A DNA stretch of 64,000 nt from Mya arenaria (taxonomy: Eukaryota; Mollusca; Bivalvia; Myida; Myidae): contig NC_069125.1 of NCBI RefSeq assembly GCF_026914265.1, positions 66,391,479 through 66,455,478 of the forward strand. The letters run 5' to 3'. Positions 9,424 through 21,400 of this stretch are shown here, in pieces. Position 1 is the stretch's first letter; each line of letters begins with the position of its first letter. A model generated the notes under the pieces. The model saw only the letters and a list, made by a program, of their open reading frames with translations. It had not been told where the DNA came from and made no database searches. The position numbers and the translations under genes were made by a program.

Positions 9424-12400
9424 ATGGATGCTGGGGAAAGAAATGACCCAATGACAATGTGGAAGCCGGACGTTGGTAGACTGACAAGGTCTACAAAGCT
9501 TAGAAAACTTATCAATGCCAAATATGGAACTTGTCTTGGTATGGAAACATTTTCAAAATGAATGATTTGTGTAATAGATGATGCATAAAACATGCTCAAT
9601 TGATCATTGTGCCCCTATATTGAAAAAGGAAATGAGGGTATTATAATTAAAATTAGTTTTTACTCTTGTTTATGCTTTGTTTAAAGCTGCACTCTCACAG
9701 ATTGAATGATATGACAACTTTTTAATTTTTTGTCTTGGAACGAGCCAATTCTTGCGAAAATCCATGGAAAACAGTTACATGAGACTGCTGACAAACAATG
9801 AGATCACAGATTTTAACATTTAAGTTCATAAATTGATGTTTTATGCATTTTTTAAAACCGTTATTAACAGTTTAAGCCACAGGTGCGCATCACATTGCAG
9901 TAATACATCCTTTTTTTATATTTTTTTTCTATTATTTATTCATTTCGGTCAAGATAGTGAATACATGTCATTTAAAAAAATTATTCCACAATTTTTCATG
10001 AAAGAAAATTAGTATAATATATAAATAAATATAAGGTGAACATGTGCAAAAATTCATTAATTCCAAACGGACCTAATCAATAGAGCATAGTTCCTAAAAA
10101 AATTGAGATAATCTAATAATTTTTACTGTTCTGATAAGGTAAGATTCCCATTTACATAAAAAATATAACTTTTATGCTAGTAAGATTGACCTTTACGGCA
10201 TATTCAGACAAAATGCACTGACCCGAAACTGAAATTCGCCATTACGAAAGAACTGGGAGGTTGAAAAACAACTGATTTTTCACCCCTAAAACAAGTTAAA
10301 AACAGACTGACATGCAAACTTTCCGTGTGCATTACAAAGACAAGCTTAAAATATCATTCCTACCGTTAAAAACTCGTTGAGTAAGACGCGTATTTATCCA
10401 AATCGAACGTTTTTTGTTGCAGTATTTCTGCTTTCACTTCGAATCACCTACTTGAAATTTTGACCTTGACCGCCACTCGGCTATGACTTAAATACACGAA
10501 GCGTTTTCATTGGACGGCTTCCATCGACTTTCCTTGTTATAATGACATAATTGGAAAAACATTCAAATGTTGTCCACAAGTCCCTTTAAGAAAAGGCAGA
10601 GTTCACAATTAATTTAAAAGGGATGCAGAATGAATTATAAATGAGAATTGGAACTCGAAAAATTGAAGATGTTGGGGTTTGACTAAAGACGCTTTCCATT
10701 GATTAATGATTGAATGCAGACACCATTGGCAGACGTATGAACCTTTGGCAATGACAGAGAGGAATATTTAGGTCTCCCCAAGTGGGAGGTTGGGTTCAAA
10801 AGCGGTAGAATGTCTTATTCCTTAAATTTTCAGCCAAAAACAATGATGGAAACAATGTAAGCAAACACTTGATATTTGTTACTATTTTAAGATTTTTGGA
10901 AAATACGCATAAAATACGTCATGGTTCAGAGTGTAGTCAGTGTTTTTGATTGAGAAACACAAGGAATATTTACCTCTGACTTTTAAAATCTAGTTAATAT
11001 TCAGTGAGTTGCAAATAAATCAAGTCAGACTGCCCAAACAGGGTTATTGTTGTTTTATGGCTTAAACCGTCACTGACGGTTTAACAAAATTGCATAAAAC
11101 ATCAATTTTTTAACTTATGAAAATCTGCAATTTGATCTTTTGTCAGCAGTCTTATATCACTGGTTCCCATGCATTTTTCGCAAAAATTGGCTCATTCCAA
11201 GACAAATAATAAAGATGTTGTCAAAACGTTCAATCTGTGAGAGTGTAGCTTTAAGGCAATTCCCGAAACAGAAACATGAATTTAAGTCTTTGATCCCAGT
11301 CAATCAAGCTTTTCCAGTCTTGAGATACCGTCCCTCAGTTGCTCTCTTCGCCTAAGAATTTGCAAACAAAGCAATCTTGAACACTGATTTTTAAAACCAA
11401 TAATCGGTTTTTGTATATGTATTTTTGGAATTAATTATGTTTAGAAGTACTTCTTACATTCCATAAAAATCAGAAATAATGAAGACCATTGAAGGTTCAA
11501 TTTCTTTTAATAAACAAAAAGTGGCTAAGGATACAAGCTCAGATGGCAATGAAATAACAACCTATTTGGCCTGCACATGCAGCAAGAAGGTATCTCCCAA
11601 ATGCAAAGGAATCCAAGCAAGTACAAGCTCTATTTCTCCAAATTCCTTTGAGATAAAATTCAAAGTACTAGTCCAAATCAAATCTTAGGTTTTAGAATGA
11701 GAGATTTTCTATGTGAACAAGAAGTGCTATCAACCAAGTCCTATGCAATGCTGTGCTAGCGGAGAGAGCTGTCTAGGTCCATCTGTCCATTATTCAGGTA
11801 GTTGCTTGGCAAGAAATGCTCCAAAATAAGGCTATAAGGCATCAATTCCAATTGCAATCTTGAGTTTTATCTGTACCCATTTGTCAAACCCAATTTGTTT
11901 AAACTTCATGACTTTATCTTTTTAATCATTAATGAATGTAGGAAATATTATACAGTTATTGCATGATTATTTTGGTCAATAGTGATCCTTGGTGTCGGGG
12001 ATGAGATTCTGAACTAATGCCCTCAGCCGATATTATTATAGATATAAATGTTCTGTTACCTAATCAAAAGTTTATCTGAAAAAAAAGAAAATAACTGTTT
12101 CATTATCTGATCAAAATTTTATTTAAACGAAGTGTTAAAAAAGTTAAAAATAAATTTAAAAAATATAATTTATTACAATTAAATAAAAGCACAAAAAATA
12201 AGTGATTTGTGTATAATGTATATATATAATGAATATAGTAAAAAAAGAAAAAAAGAAAAAAGGGGGAGGTGGGGGAGAGAATCTCAGTGAATTAAAATAC
12301 CTATGTTTTAGTGCTCATACCAATATATCAACTTGGGGACAAGTGCACCTCTGGAATGGCTTGACATGACCAATCCAAAGTCCAATCATTAGGTAAGGCC

Positions 12401-15400
12401 AAAAGGAACACTACCCTTCCTAGGGAAACCCCTCTGACCCTAGATTGTTTTTACCCTAAATAAATTAATCTGATATGTGTTTGGCATAAAGAAGCTGAGA
12501 TTTAATTTTCAAAATGCCGAAATGTCAACCTTATTTCACTGAATTGACATGACTTTTATCTCTTAGACCTATCATTTTTTAGACTGTTGCCCTAAACACA
12601 GATTATTTTTAGCGTTCAATGAATCATTTGGACATAACTAGGTTTTCCTTTAATAGCTTTCAAGTGTATATTCAATTCTGTTCAAATGCACATATAAATC
12701 AAATTATACTGTTTTTAGAGAACTACAGAGATTTTCAACGCTGGTCCTGTGAAAACTATGCTGAATTTTGGGCAGAGGTTTGGGACTTCACAGGGGTTGT
12801 CCACTCACGGTCGTACACTTCTGTATGTTAAACTTGATTTTCCTTATTTTTGTTTACTTCTTAAATTATTTGGTGTGTTTTTTTGTACATTATGAATACA
12901 TATACCTTTAGTTCTTCTAAAGGCTTAGCCTAAGTTAGCCCTAGGTATGCTTTTGGTAAACTGTTCAGTATCTAATATATTCACAATGTTGAAATTCAAG
13001 TCCAGCTTTTCTATACCAATTTAAATATCACAATTTGACTCCTTATACAGGATTCTAAAAGTTTTTATTTTATTTTAAATTCAGCTCTTGTGCAAATCTG
13101 CTTCTTTTTAAAGGTTGTGGACAAAACAAAGAAAATTACGGACATTCCTGAGTGGTTTATAGGGAGTCAACTGAACTTCGCTGAAAATCTTCTTAGATTT
13201 GATGATGACAAAGTGGCCATTTATTCCACAGGTAATTATGCGTGTAGGTGCATCACTTGCAAGTTCTTTTAACATTGTCATGAAGGATACTGAATATTAG
13301 TTTTGTAAATGATCAAACATTAAGAAGAGTTGTGTGATAGATGACACATATTTTGATTAACTGAGATTTTGTGTGACTGTTGTTGTTATTTTCATCGATA
13401 TCAAGAGTTTCAAATGGCAAATAAAATCAAACTGTAATATTGGGACAAAAGGAATGGTAGTGAAAATTATTCATGATTAACATAATATGTGTTCCTTATA
13501 AGGTGAAGGAAGAGAAAAGATCGAGGCAATAACATTCAAGGAACTTGGACAGAAGGTGGCAGTGTATGCATCAGCAATGAGGAGACTCGGTGTGACAGTT
13601 GGTGATAGGGTTGTAGGTAGGAAAATATGTCTTCATTTTCTTGATAATTACATGATTGTCTTAAGCTTTTAAGTGTAAATGTATGTTTTACTTATCCTTT
13701 ATCTGACAGAAAATCTTTGAGGCTGTGACATTAATTTATGTCCTTATTATTAGGTATTTATCGAACAGAATTAAATCACGTTATCAATTTCTAAATCCTT
13801 CAGGGTACATCCCCAACTGTCCTGAGGCGGTGATTGCGATGCTGGCTGCCGCCAGTATTGGGGCAATCTGGAGCTCTACCTCGCCTGACTTTGGCGTTGT
13901 TGTATGTACAGTTTTATTATCACTATCAGTATTTAACACATGTTTATTCAATGAATTAGAATGTTTAACCCCTTTGTTTGGTCCCTCAAACCTACACATT
14001 GGCTGGTTTTAATGTAAGAAAATATTGGAAAAGTATGAATTTTTAAAGCTCAAACTTTTGTTAGCATGCATGTTATATAGTATAGTGAAAGACTCATGAG
14101 TAACTGACTAATTAAGAACTAATGGCTTGTTAATCAGGGCGTGCTGGACAGATTCTCCCAGATCCAGCCCAAGATGATCTTCAGTGTGAACGCTGTCCAC
14201 TACAATGGCAAGGTCTATGACCACCTCGAGAAACTGGAGAAAGTTGTACAGGGTAATAAATTTTATCTTGTTGTGATGAGTTGCATTGTATTTCTTTGCT
14301 CAAAGGTTGTAAGTAGCATATTACAACTGAAAAACAAACAGATGATACCAGTTTTATATTAGTAATTATAATCTCACCAAACTTTTGCCAAAGATAATGG
14401 TTACATCCTGCTAAAATCTTCAAACTATCCACTTGTGCATGTACCTTTCAGGTTTACCTGAACTGGAAAAAGTTATAGTCATTCCATTTGTACCATCAGC
14501 TTCTTGTAAAATCAGCAACATTAAAAGCAGGTAAATGATAAAAAACAATTCAATGATTTTGACTTATAACAGATGTTATCCCACTTTTTAAGTTCTGCCA
14601 TTTGGTAAATTCGTTAACATTTCATTCCTGTGACTGTCAAAAAATAATCTGATCAGTATATTAAAGTGAAGCAACCTTTTGTCATTCCAGCATAATGTTG
14701 GAAGATTTCCTGCAGTCGGGTATTGTTGATGGTCAGGTCCCAGTGCTGAGGTTTGAGCAGGTTCCATTCAGTCACCCCATGTTCATCATGTACTCCTCGG
14801 GCACCACAGGGGCTCCTAAATGTATGGTCCACTCTGTTGGGGTAAGAAATGGACAATGGCATAAAAGTAAGACCGTGGATAGTGTGAAAAGTCCAGGCTT
14901 TGAAATAAATTTGCTGCTCCAATAGGTCGTTTCTTAAATGATTCTTAAAAAGGTTTTTTAAACACAAAACATGTTACTAAAACTCAGTTGATGGTATAGG
15001 TACTGATATTTCTTTAACTTTTGTCTGGTTCTTGCTATTTGCTAGCTGTTGCTGGGTGCAGATTTTTCCCATTTATCATGATTAACACTGCTATTTTCTT
15101 ACTCAATGTGATGTTTAAAGGGTACACTAATGAAGCACCTGGAGGAGCACATGGTACAGGGTGACCTTACAAGGGACGATGTCATGATGTATTACACTAC
15201 AGTGAGTAGCAGTTCAGAGTTAATAAATAAATTTTGTTAGGTCCATTTTTAGCTCTACTGGCCAAAGGCCAGAAGAGCTTATGCGATGGTAATGTGTATG
15301 TAGTATGTGCGTCCGTGCATCTGTAAACAATTCCTTGTTAACACGATACAGCCTTCAGTTTTGATTGTATCTGGATGAAACTTGTACAGTATCTACATAT

Positions 15401-18400
15401 CCATTAGAGCTCGGTTCCTTTCGAAAACCATGCATAAAACCATGCATGCCTAGAATATAGGCCTTGATAGTATTAAAAAAACAGTGACTTGTTAACAGTT
15501 CCTTGTTAACATGATACAGACTTCAGTTTTGATTGTACAGTATCTAGATATCCATTAGAGCATGGTTCCTTTCGAAAACCAGCCAGATCCGCCTATGCAT
15601 GCCTAGATTATGGGCCTTGATAGGATAAAAAAAATGCTATTGTATAAACAATTGCTTGTTAACACGATACAGTCTTCAGTTTTGATTGTATATGGATGGA
15701 ACTTGTACAGTATTTGGATATCCATTAGACCTCGGTTCCTTTCGAAAACCAGCTAGATCTGCCCAGGCATGCCTAGATTATGGGCCTTAAAATGATTAGA
15801 TTATGGGCCTTGATTGTATAAAAAAACGCTATTGTGTAAAAAATGCTTGCGAAAATGATAGAGTCATCAGTTGTGAGTGTATCTCGATGATACTTGTACA
15901 GTATTCAGATATCCATAAGAGGTTGGTTCTTTTCGAAAACAGTAATGTTGACCACATAAACCCAGCCAGTAGAGCATAGGCCCTTTAGGGCCTCTTGTTA
16001 ATAAGTGTAGTGATGTTGTTTTTGTGATGGAAAATGGAGCCGAAATTCAGCCACATTCACAATCCTAAAAAGTATACTTTATTCACAAAAATCAGACTCA
16101 AAATACGCAAACCTGAGAAGAAAACAAATTGTTTTTAAACTCCCAACAAGTCAGCTGGTACAGATATATCTAAATGCAGGCTTATCTCTAAAATTTCTTC
16201 AAACATAAGATCTTAAAACACAAAAAGGTAATAAAAACCACTGAAGTCTTCTCTTTCACATGAGTTTGGACCAACTTCCTGTAGGTTTCCTTAAATTACG
16301 GTGATGAAGACACTAAATTATTCGGAAATATTATTGTCTTTGTGCACAAAGTCTTAATTAAGTGTTCTAATTTTAATAAAATATAGGTTGATTCATCCTT
16401 GGATTAAATCAGTTGTGTACACATTCATTTGTTGTGTAAAAGGTAGAGGTAATATCTTGATGTATTTTTCTCCCACCTCAGATTTTTATAAGTAGATCCA
16501 ATAATTTAACAATGCTAGAAATTCTTATATTGCCCACGGGCGAAGATAAAATCCCCGTATGGAACTCATTTTTAATGCTCACCACATTGTTATTACCTCT
16601 GTAACATCATGGATATCTTGTCTTGTGACAATATTTAGAACGCTAATTAATTATTTCTCGCTTCAAATGTCACCATAAAACAGTTTTCACGCACATTTCA
16701 ATAAATAATGCTTCACTCTCCTTAGAACTATTTAACGACCGATTTGACTATTCACATAGTCTGAATCACTGCGCGCATATCCATGACAACCACGAATTAT
16801 CGCATATCCATACGCAATTATTTCTTGCACTCTCGGCCATGGGAGATACTTATAATCTCTGCATGTAGTATGTAAATCATGGTAAGAATTGCCGTATCTC
16901 AGGTAGGTTGGATGATGTGGAACTGGCAGGTGTCTGTGCTGGCGGTGGGAGCTGCTATTGTCCTGTATGATGGATCTCCCCTTGTACCACATGATAACAT
17001 CCTATGGGATATTGTTGACAATGTCAGGTAGGAGAATACGCTATTCAAACAGTGATAAAGGGTACATAATGGATATATAAATAAGCTTTGGTCAAATTAT
17101 TATTCTAGTTTTTTGTAGGAATATAAGCTCATTTCTATATGAAATATGTCTTCATCCAACTAAATCCTGACCATTTTTGTTCCAGTGTAACGGCCCTTGG
17201 CACCAGTGCAAAATGGTTGGCTGTGATGGAAAATAAAGGACTCAGACCAGGTATTTAAGGACAACTTAATTTATTATGCCCCCTTTTGAAAAAAGTGGGG
17301 TATATTGTTTTGCACATGTCGGTCGGTCGGTCTGTCTGTCTGTCGGTCGGTCGGTCGGTCGGTCGGTAGGAATACCAAATGGTTTCCGATCAATAACTTG
17401 AGAACGCTTTGACCGAGGGACCTCATACTTGGTATGTGTATTGGTCATGACCAGCAGATGAACCCTATTGATTTTGAGGTCAGTGGGTCAAAGGTCAAGG
17501 TCAGTGTGACCTTTACATGAAAAACGGTTTCCGATCAATAACTTGAGAACGCTTTGACCCAGGAACCTCATACTTGGTAGGTGTATTGGTCATGACCAGC
17601 AGATGAACCCTATTGATTTTGAGGTCAGTGGGTCAAAGGTCAAGGTCAGTGTGACCTTAACATGAAAAACGGTTTCCGATCAATAACTTGAGAACGCTTT
17701 GACCCAGGGACCTCATACTAGGTAGGCTTATTGGTCATGACCAGCAGATGAACCCTATTGATTTTGAGGTCAGTGGGTCAAAGGTCAAGGTCAGTGTGAC
17801 CTTTACATGAAAAACGGTTTCCGATCAATAACTTGAGAACGCTTTGACCCAGGAACCTCATACTTGGTAGGTGTATTGGTCATGACCAGCAGATGAACCC
17901 TATTGATTTTGAGGTCAAAGGTCAAGGTCAGTGTGACCTTAACATGAAAAACGGTTTCCGATCAATAACTTGAGAACGCTTTGACCCAGGGACCTCATAC
18001 TAGGTAGGCTTATTGGTCATGACCAGCAGATGAACCCTATTGATTTTGAGGTCAGTGGGTCAAAGGTCAAGGTCAGTGTGACTGTAAGCTGAAAAAAGGT
18101 TTTCTGATTGTCCATATTTTATTTTCTTATATAGTAGACAGTAGAAATTTATATGTCACTAAATGCATGAGTTGAAGTATCAGTTTTCAGTGAACATCTA
18201 GTTTAATTATGCCCCCCTTCGAAGCAGAGGGGTTATATAATTGCTTTGCACATGTCGGTCGGTCTGTTGGAAGACCAAAGCTTGTCCGAGTGATAACTCA
18301 ACAATTCCCGGACCTATGGTCATCAAACTTGACATGAAGATTAGGTATGACCAGTAGATGACCTGCCTCATATGCATCCAATGACAAATCAGCTGTCATT

Positions 18401-21400
18401 TCAGTCCATGCATATTTCATTCAATTGTCCAAATATTTCTGGCAACTTGGCGCTCAGGGGGCATAATGTTTGACAAACATCTCTTGTTTGAAATTAACAT
18501 GTACCTCTTTAGAATTATTCACCTCTGAAAATACTTATGAAAATAGAAGATTACCAATGTATGTATTCAAACCTTTGGAATTGAGAATTGAGAACTGAAA
18601 GAACTAATATTTTTATTACGGATAATATTTATTTAATCCTCTCACTATGTTTATGTTGTGCTATGGTTCTGTGATTGTTAAACCAATTTTTAATAGTATG
18701 ATTTAAAGATTGAATGACCATTGACTATGTTATGCGCTGAGACTATGTTATACCCTGAATTAATGTATTTTTTCGGATTTTGTATGCATGGGCATATTGC
18801 CTATTATATTCTGAAATAAACTCTAATCTGGAAACATTTGTCCAAAATCTCACTGTTAACAGTTTAGGATTCAAGTAAATTCTGATTATCATGTATTCCA
18901 ACCATATATTCCTTTCAAAATATATACTTAAGTATATTTGATGTGCTTCTGTATTTCAATGTGAACATTATTACCCAGGCACCACCCACAAGTTGTCGAG
19001 TCTACGTATGATCCTGTCAACTGGTTCCCCACTCATGCCCAACAGCTACGACTATGTGTACAGGGAGATCAAGAGCGACCTGCTGCTCGGGTCAATTACT
19101 GGTGAGACATCATGACAAGTATAAAACAAATTCTTAAAATGTCAAACTAATAGCTGTGTTCATTTTGACAAAAAGAAAGCATGTATGGTTATCATAAAAT
19201 AGTTGCCAGCTCTCAGAGTCTGCTGATGGATTTACTTGACCTAACTTGTCTATTCAAATATATTTACCAGTGCTTTAACTACACTACTTAACTACAACTA
19301 TTATAATATTGAGTGTTCTTTCTCTTTTCAGGTGGTACAGACATTATAGCCTGTTTTATGGGTCATACGTGGGATGCCCCGGTGTACAGGGGGGAAATAC
19401 AGCAGATGCTTCTTGGTTGTGATATGGCCACCTTCGATGAAAATGGTAAGATCAGTAGAAATTAATAATTCTTAACAAGCATGTGTCAGTTTTGTTTTTG
19501 ACAGACATTTTATTCAATACTGACAATTGCAAGGACATTGATCTGTTTATTTTTTTAATTTCCTTCAAGAATACCTACCGAAAGACTATTTTGGCTATTA
19601 GGTGACAGTTAGCCCTATTCTTTTGTGCAGGTAAACGTGTGTATGATGAGGATGGTGAACTGGTGTGTTTCACTCCCTTCCCCTCCATGCCAACCAAGTT
19701 CTGGAACGATCCCCATGGAGACAAATACAGGAAGGCTTACTTTGAATCCTACCCAGGTAATCAATACATTGCCACGTTTGAAATATAATTATACAACCTA
19801 TTTTGACACAATTATTCTAACAAGAGATAACCTTGTTTGCAAACTTCAGTTGCATGTTCCTGAAATCAAGATTAAGGTGCATTAGTTTTATTGCATACTA
19901 GACAAATTCAAAACCGAAAACACATGAATGATAAAAAACAAGCTTACCTAGATGTACTTGTTACATCAAGTATGTGTTACAGGTGTGTGGGCCCATGGTG
20001 ACTACTGCAAGTTCAACAGCGAGACAGGGGGCTTCATCATGCTGGGGAGAAGGTTCGGGATTTAGTTGATAAAGATGTCTTTCAAATGTACCATTTTTAG
20101 CTCCACTGGCCGAAGGCCATGGAGCTTATGTCGTCACAGATTGTCCGTCGTGAGTGCGTGCGTGCGTGCGTGCGTAAACTTTTACTTTAAACGACATCTC
20201 CTCTGAAACTGATAAGCAGATTTTGACAAAACTTCACAGGAATGTTCCTTTGGTGGTCCTTTACCAAAATTGCTCAAATGGTTCCGGTCCATTGCACAAT
20301 ATGGCCGCCAGAGCTAAAAATAGCAAAATCTTTAAACGACATCTCCTCTGAAACGGTTCGGCAGATTTTGATTAAACTTGACAGTAATGTTCCTTGGGTG
20401 GTCCTTTATTAAAATTGCTCAAATGGTTCTGGTCCATTGCACAATATGGCCGCCACAGCTAAAAATAGCAAAATCTTTAAACGACATCTCCTCTGAAACG
20501 GATTGGCAGATTTTGATGAAACTTGACAGAATTGTTCCTTGGGTGGTCCTTAACCAAAATTGCTCAAATGGTTCCGGTCCGCTGCACAACATGGCTGCCA
20601 GGGCAAAAAAATAGAAAAACCTTTAAAGAACATCTTCTCAGAAACCGATGATCAGATTTTGATGAAACTTAACAGAAATGTTCCTTGGATGGTCCTTTAT
20701 CAAATTTGCTTCAATGGTTTCAGTCCACTGCACAATATGGCCCCCAGAGGTAAAAATAGAAAAACCTTTAAATGACTTCTCCTCAGAAACCGATGATCGT
20801 ATTGCAATGAAACTTGACAGAAATGTTACTTGGGTAGTCCTTAACCAAAATAGCCCAAACAGTTCTGGTCTGCTGCACAACATGGGCACCAGAGCTAAGA
20901 ATAGAAAAAAACGTTAAACTACATCTTCTCAGAAACCAATTATCAGATTTTGATGAAACTTTACATAAATGTTCATCGGGATGCCCTTAAACCAAAATTG
21001 CCCAAATGGTTCTGGTCCGCTGCACAACATGGCTGCGAGAGTTAAAAATAGAAAAACCTTTAAGGACTTCTCGTCCGCAGTCTTCACGAAAAACATTTTA
21101 ACCTACTAGCCAGTTGGACTAGCATAATGGCATATTTTACTAGTCCGAATGACAATCTAGTAGTCCGACTATTTTGCCACATTATAAAACTGTATGCTTG
21201 AGGTAAATACCTATTTCAATTGAGCAGCTTGCAGTTTGAGTAAACATTTCTTTATTATGATGCTCATGCAGTGATAGGGAGTGACATCCTTCTGTTGGGA
21301 ATAGTGCTCCTTGTTTTTCAGAACCTATGGGTACTAAAAACAAAAGGCATCTTGCTTGAATAGACTGTAATAATATCAACATGGTTAGAAAAGAAATGCC

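Noticed and set aside
14653-14967. 104-codon minus-strand open frame
   Set aside because: Antisense shadow of AACS exon 8.
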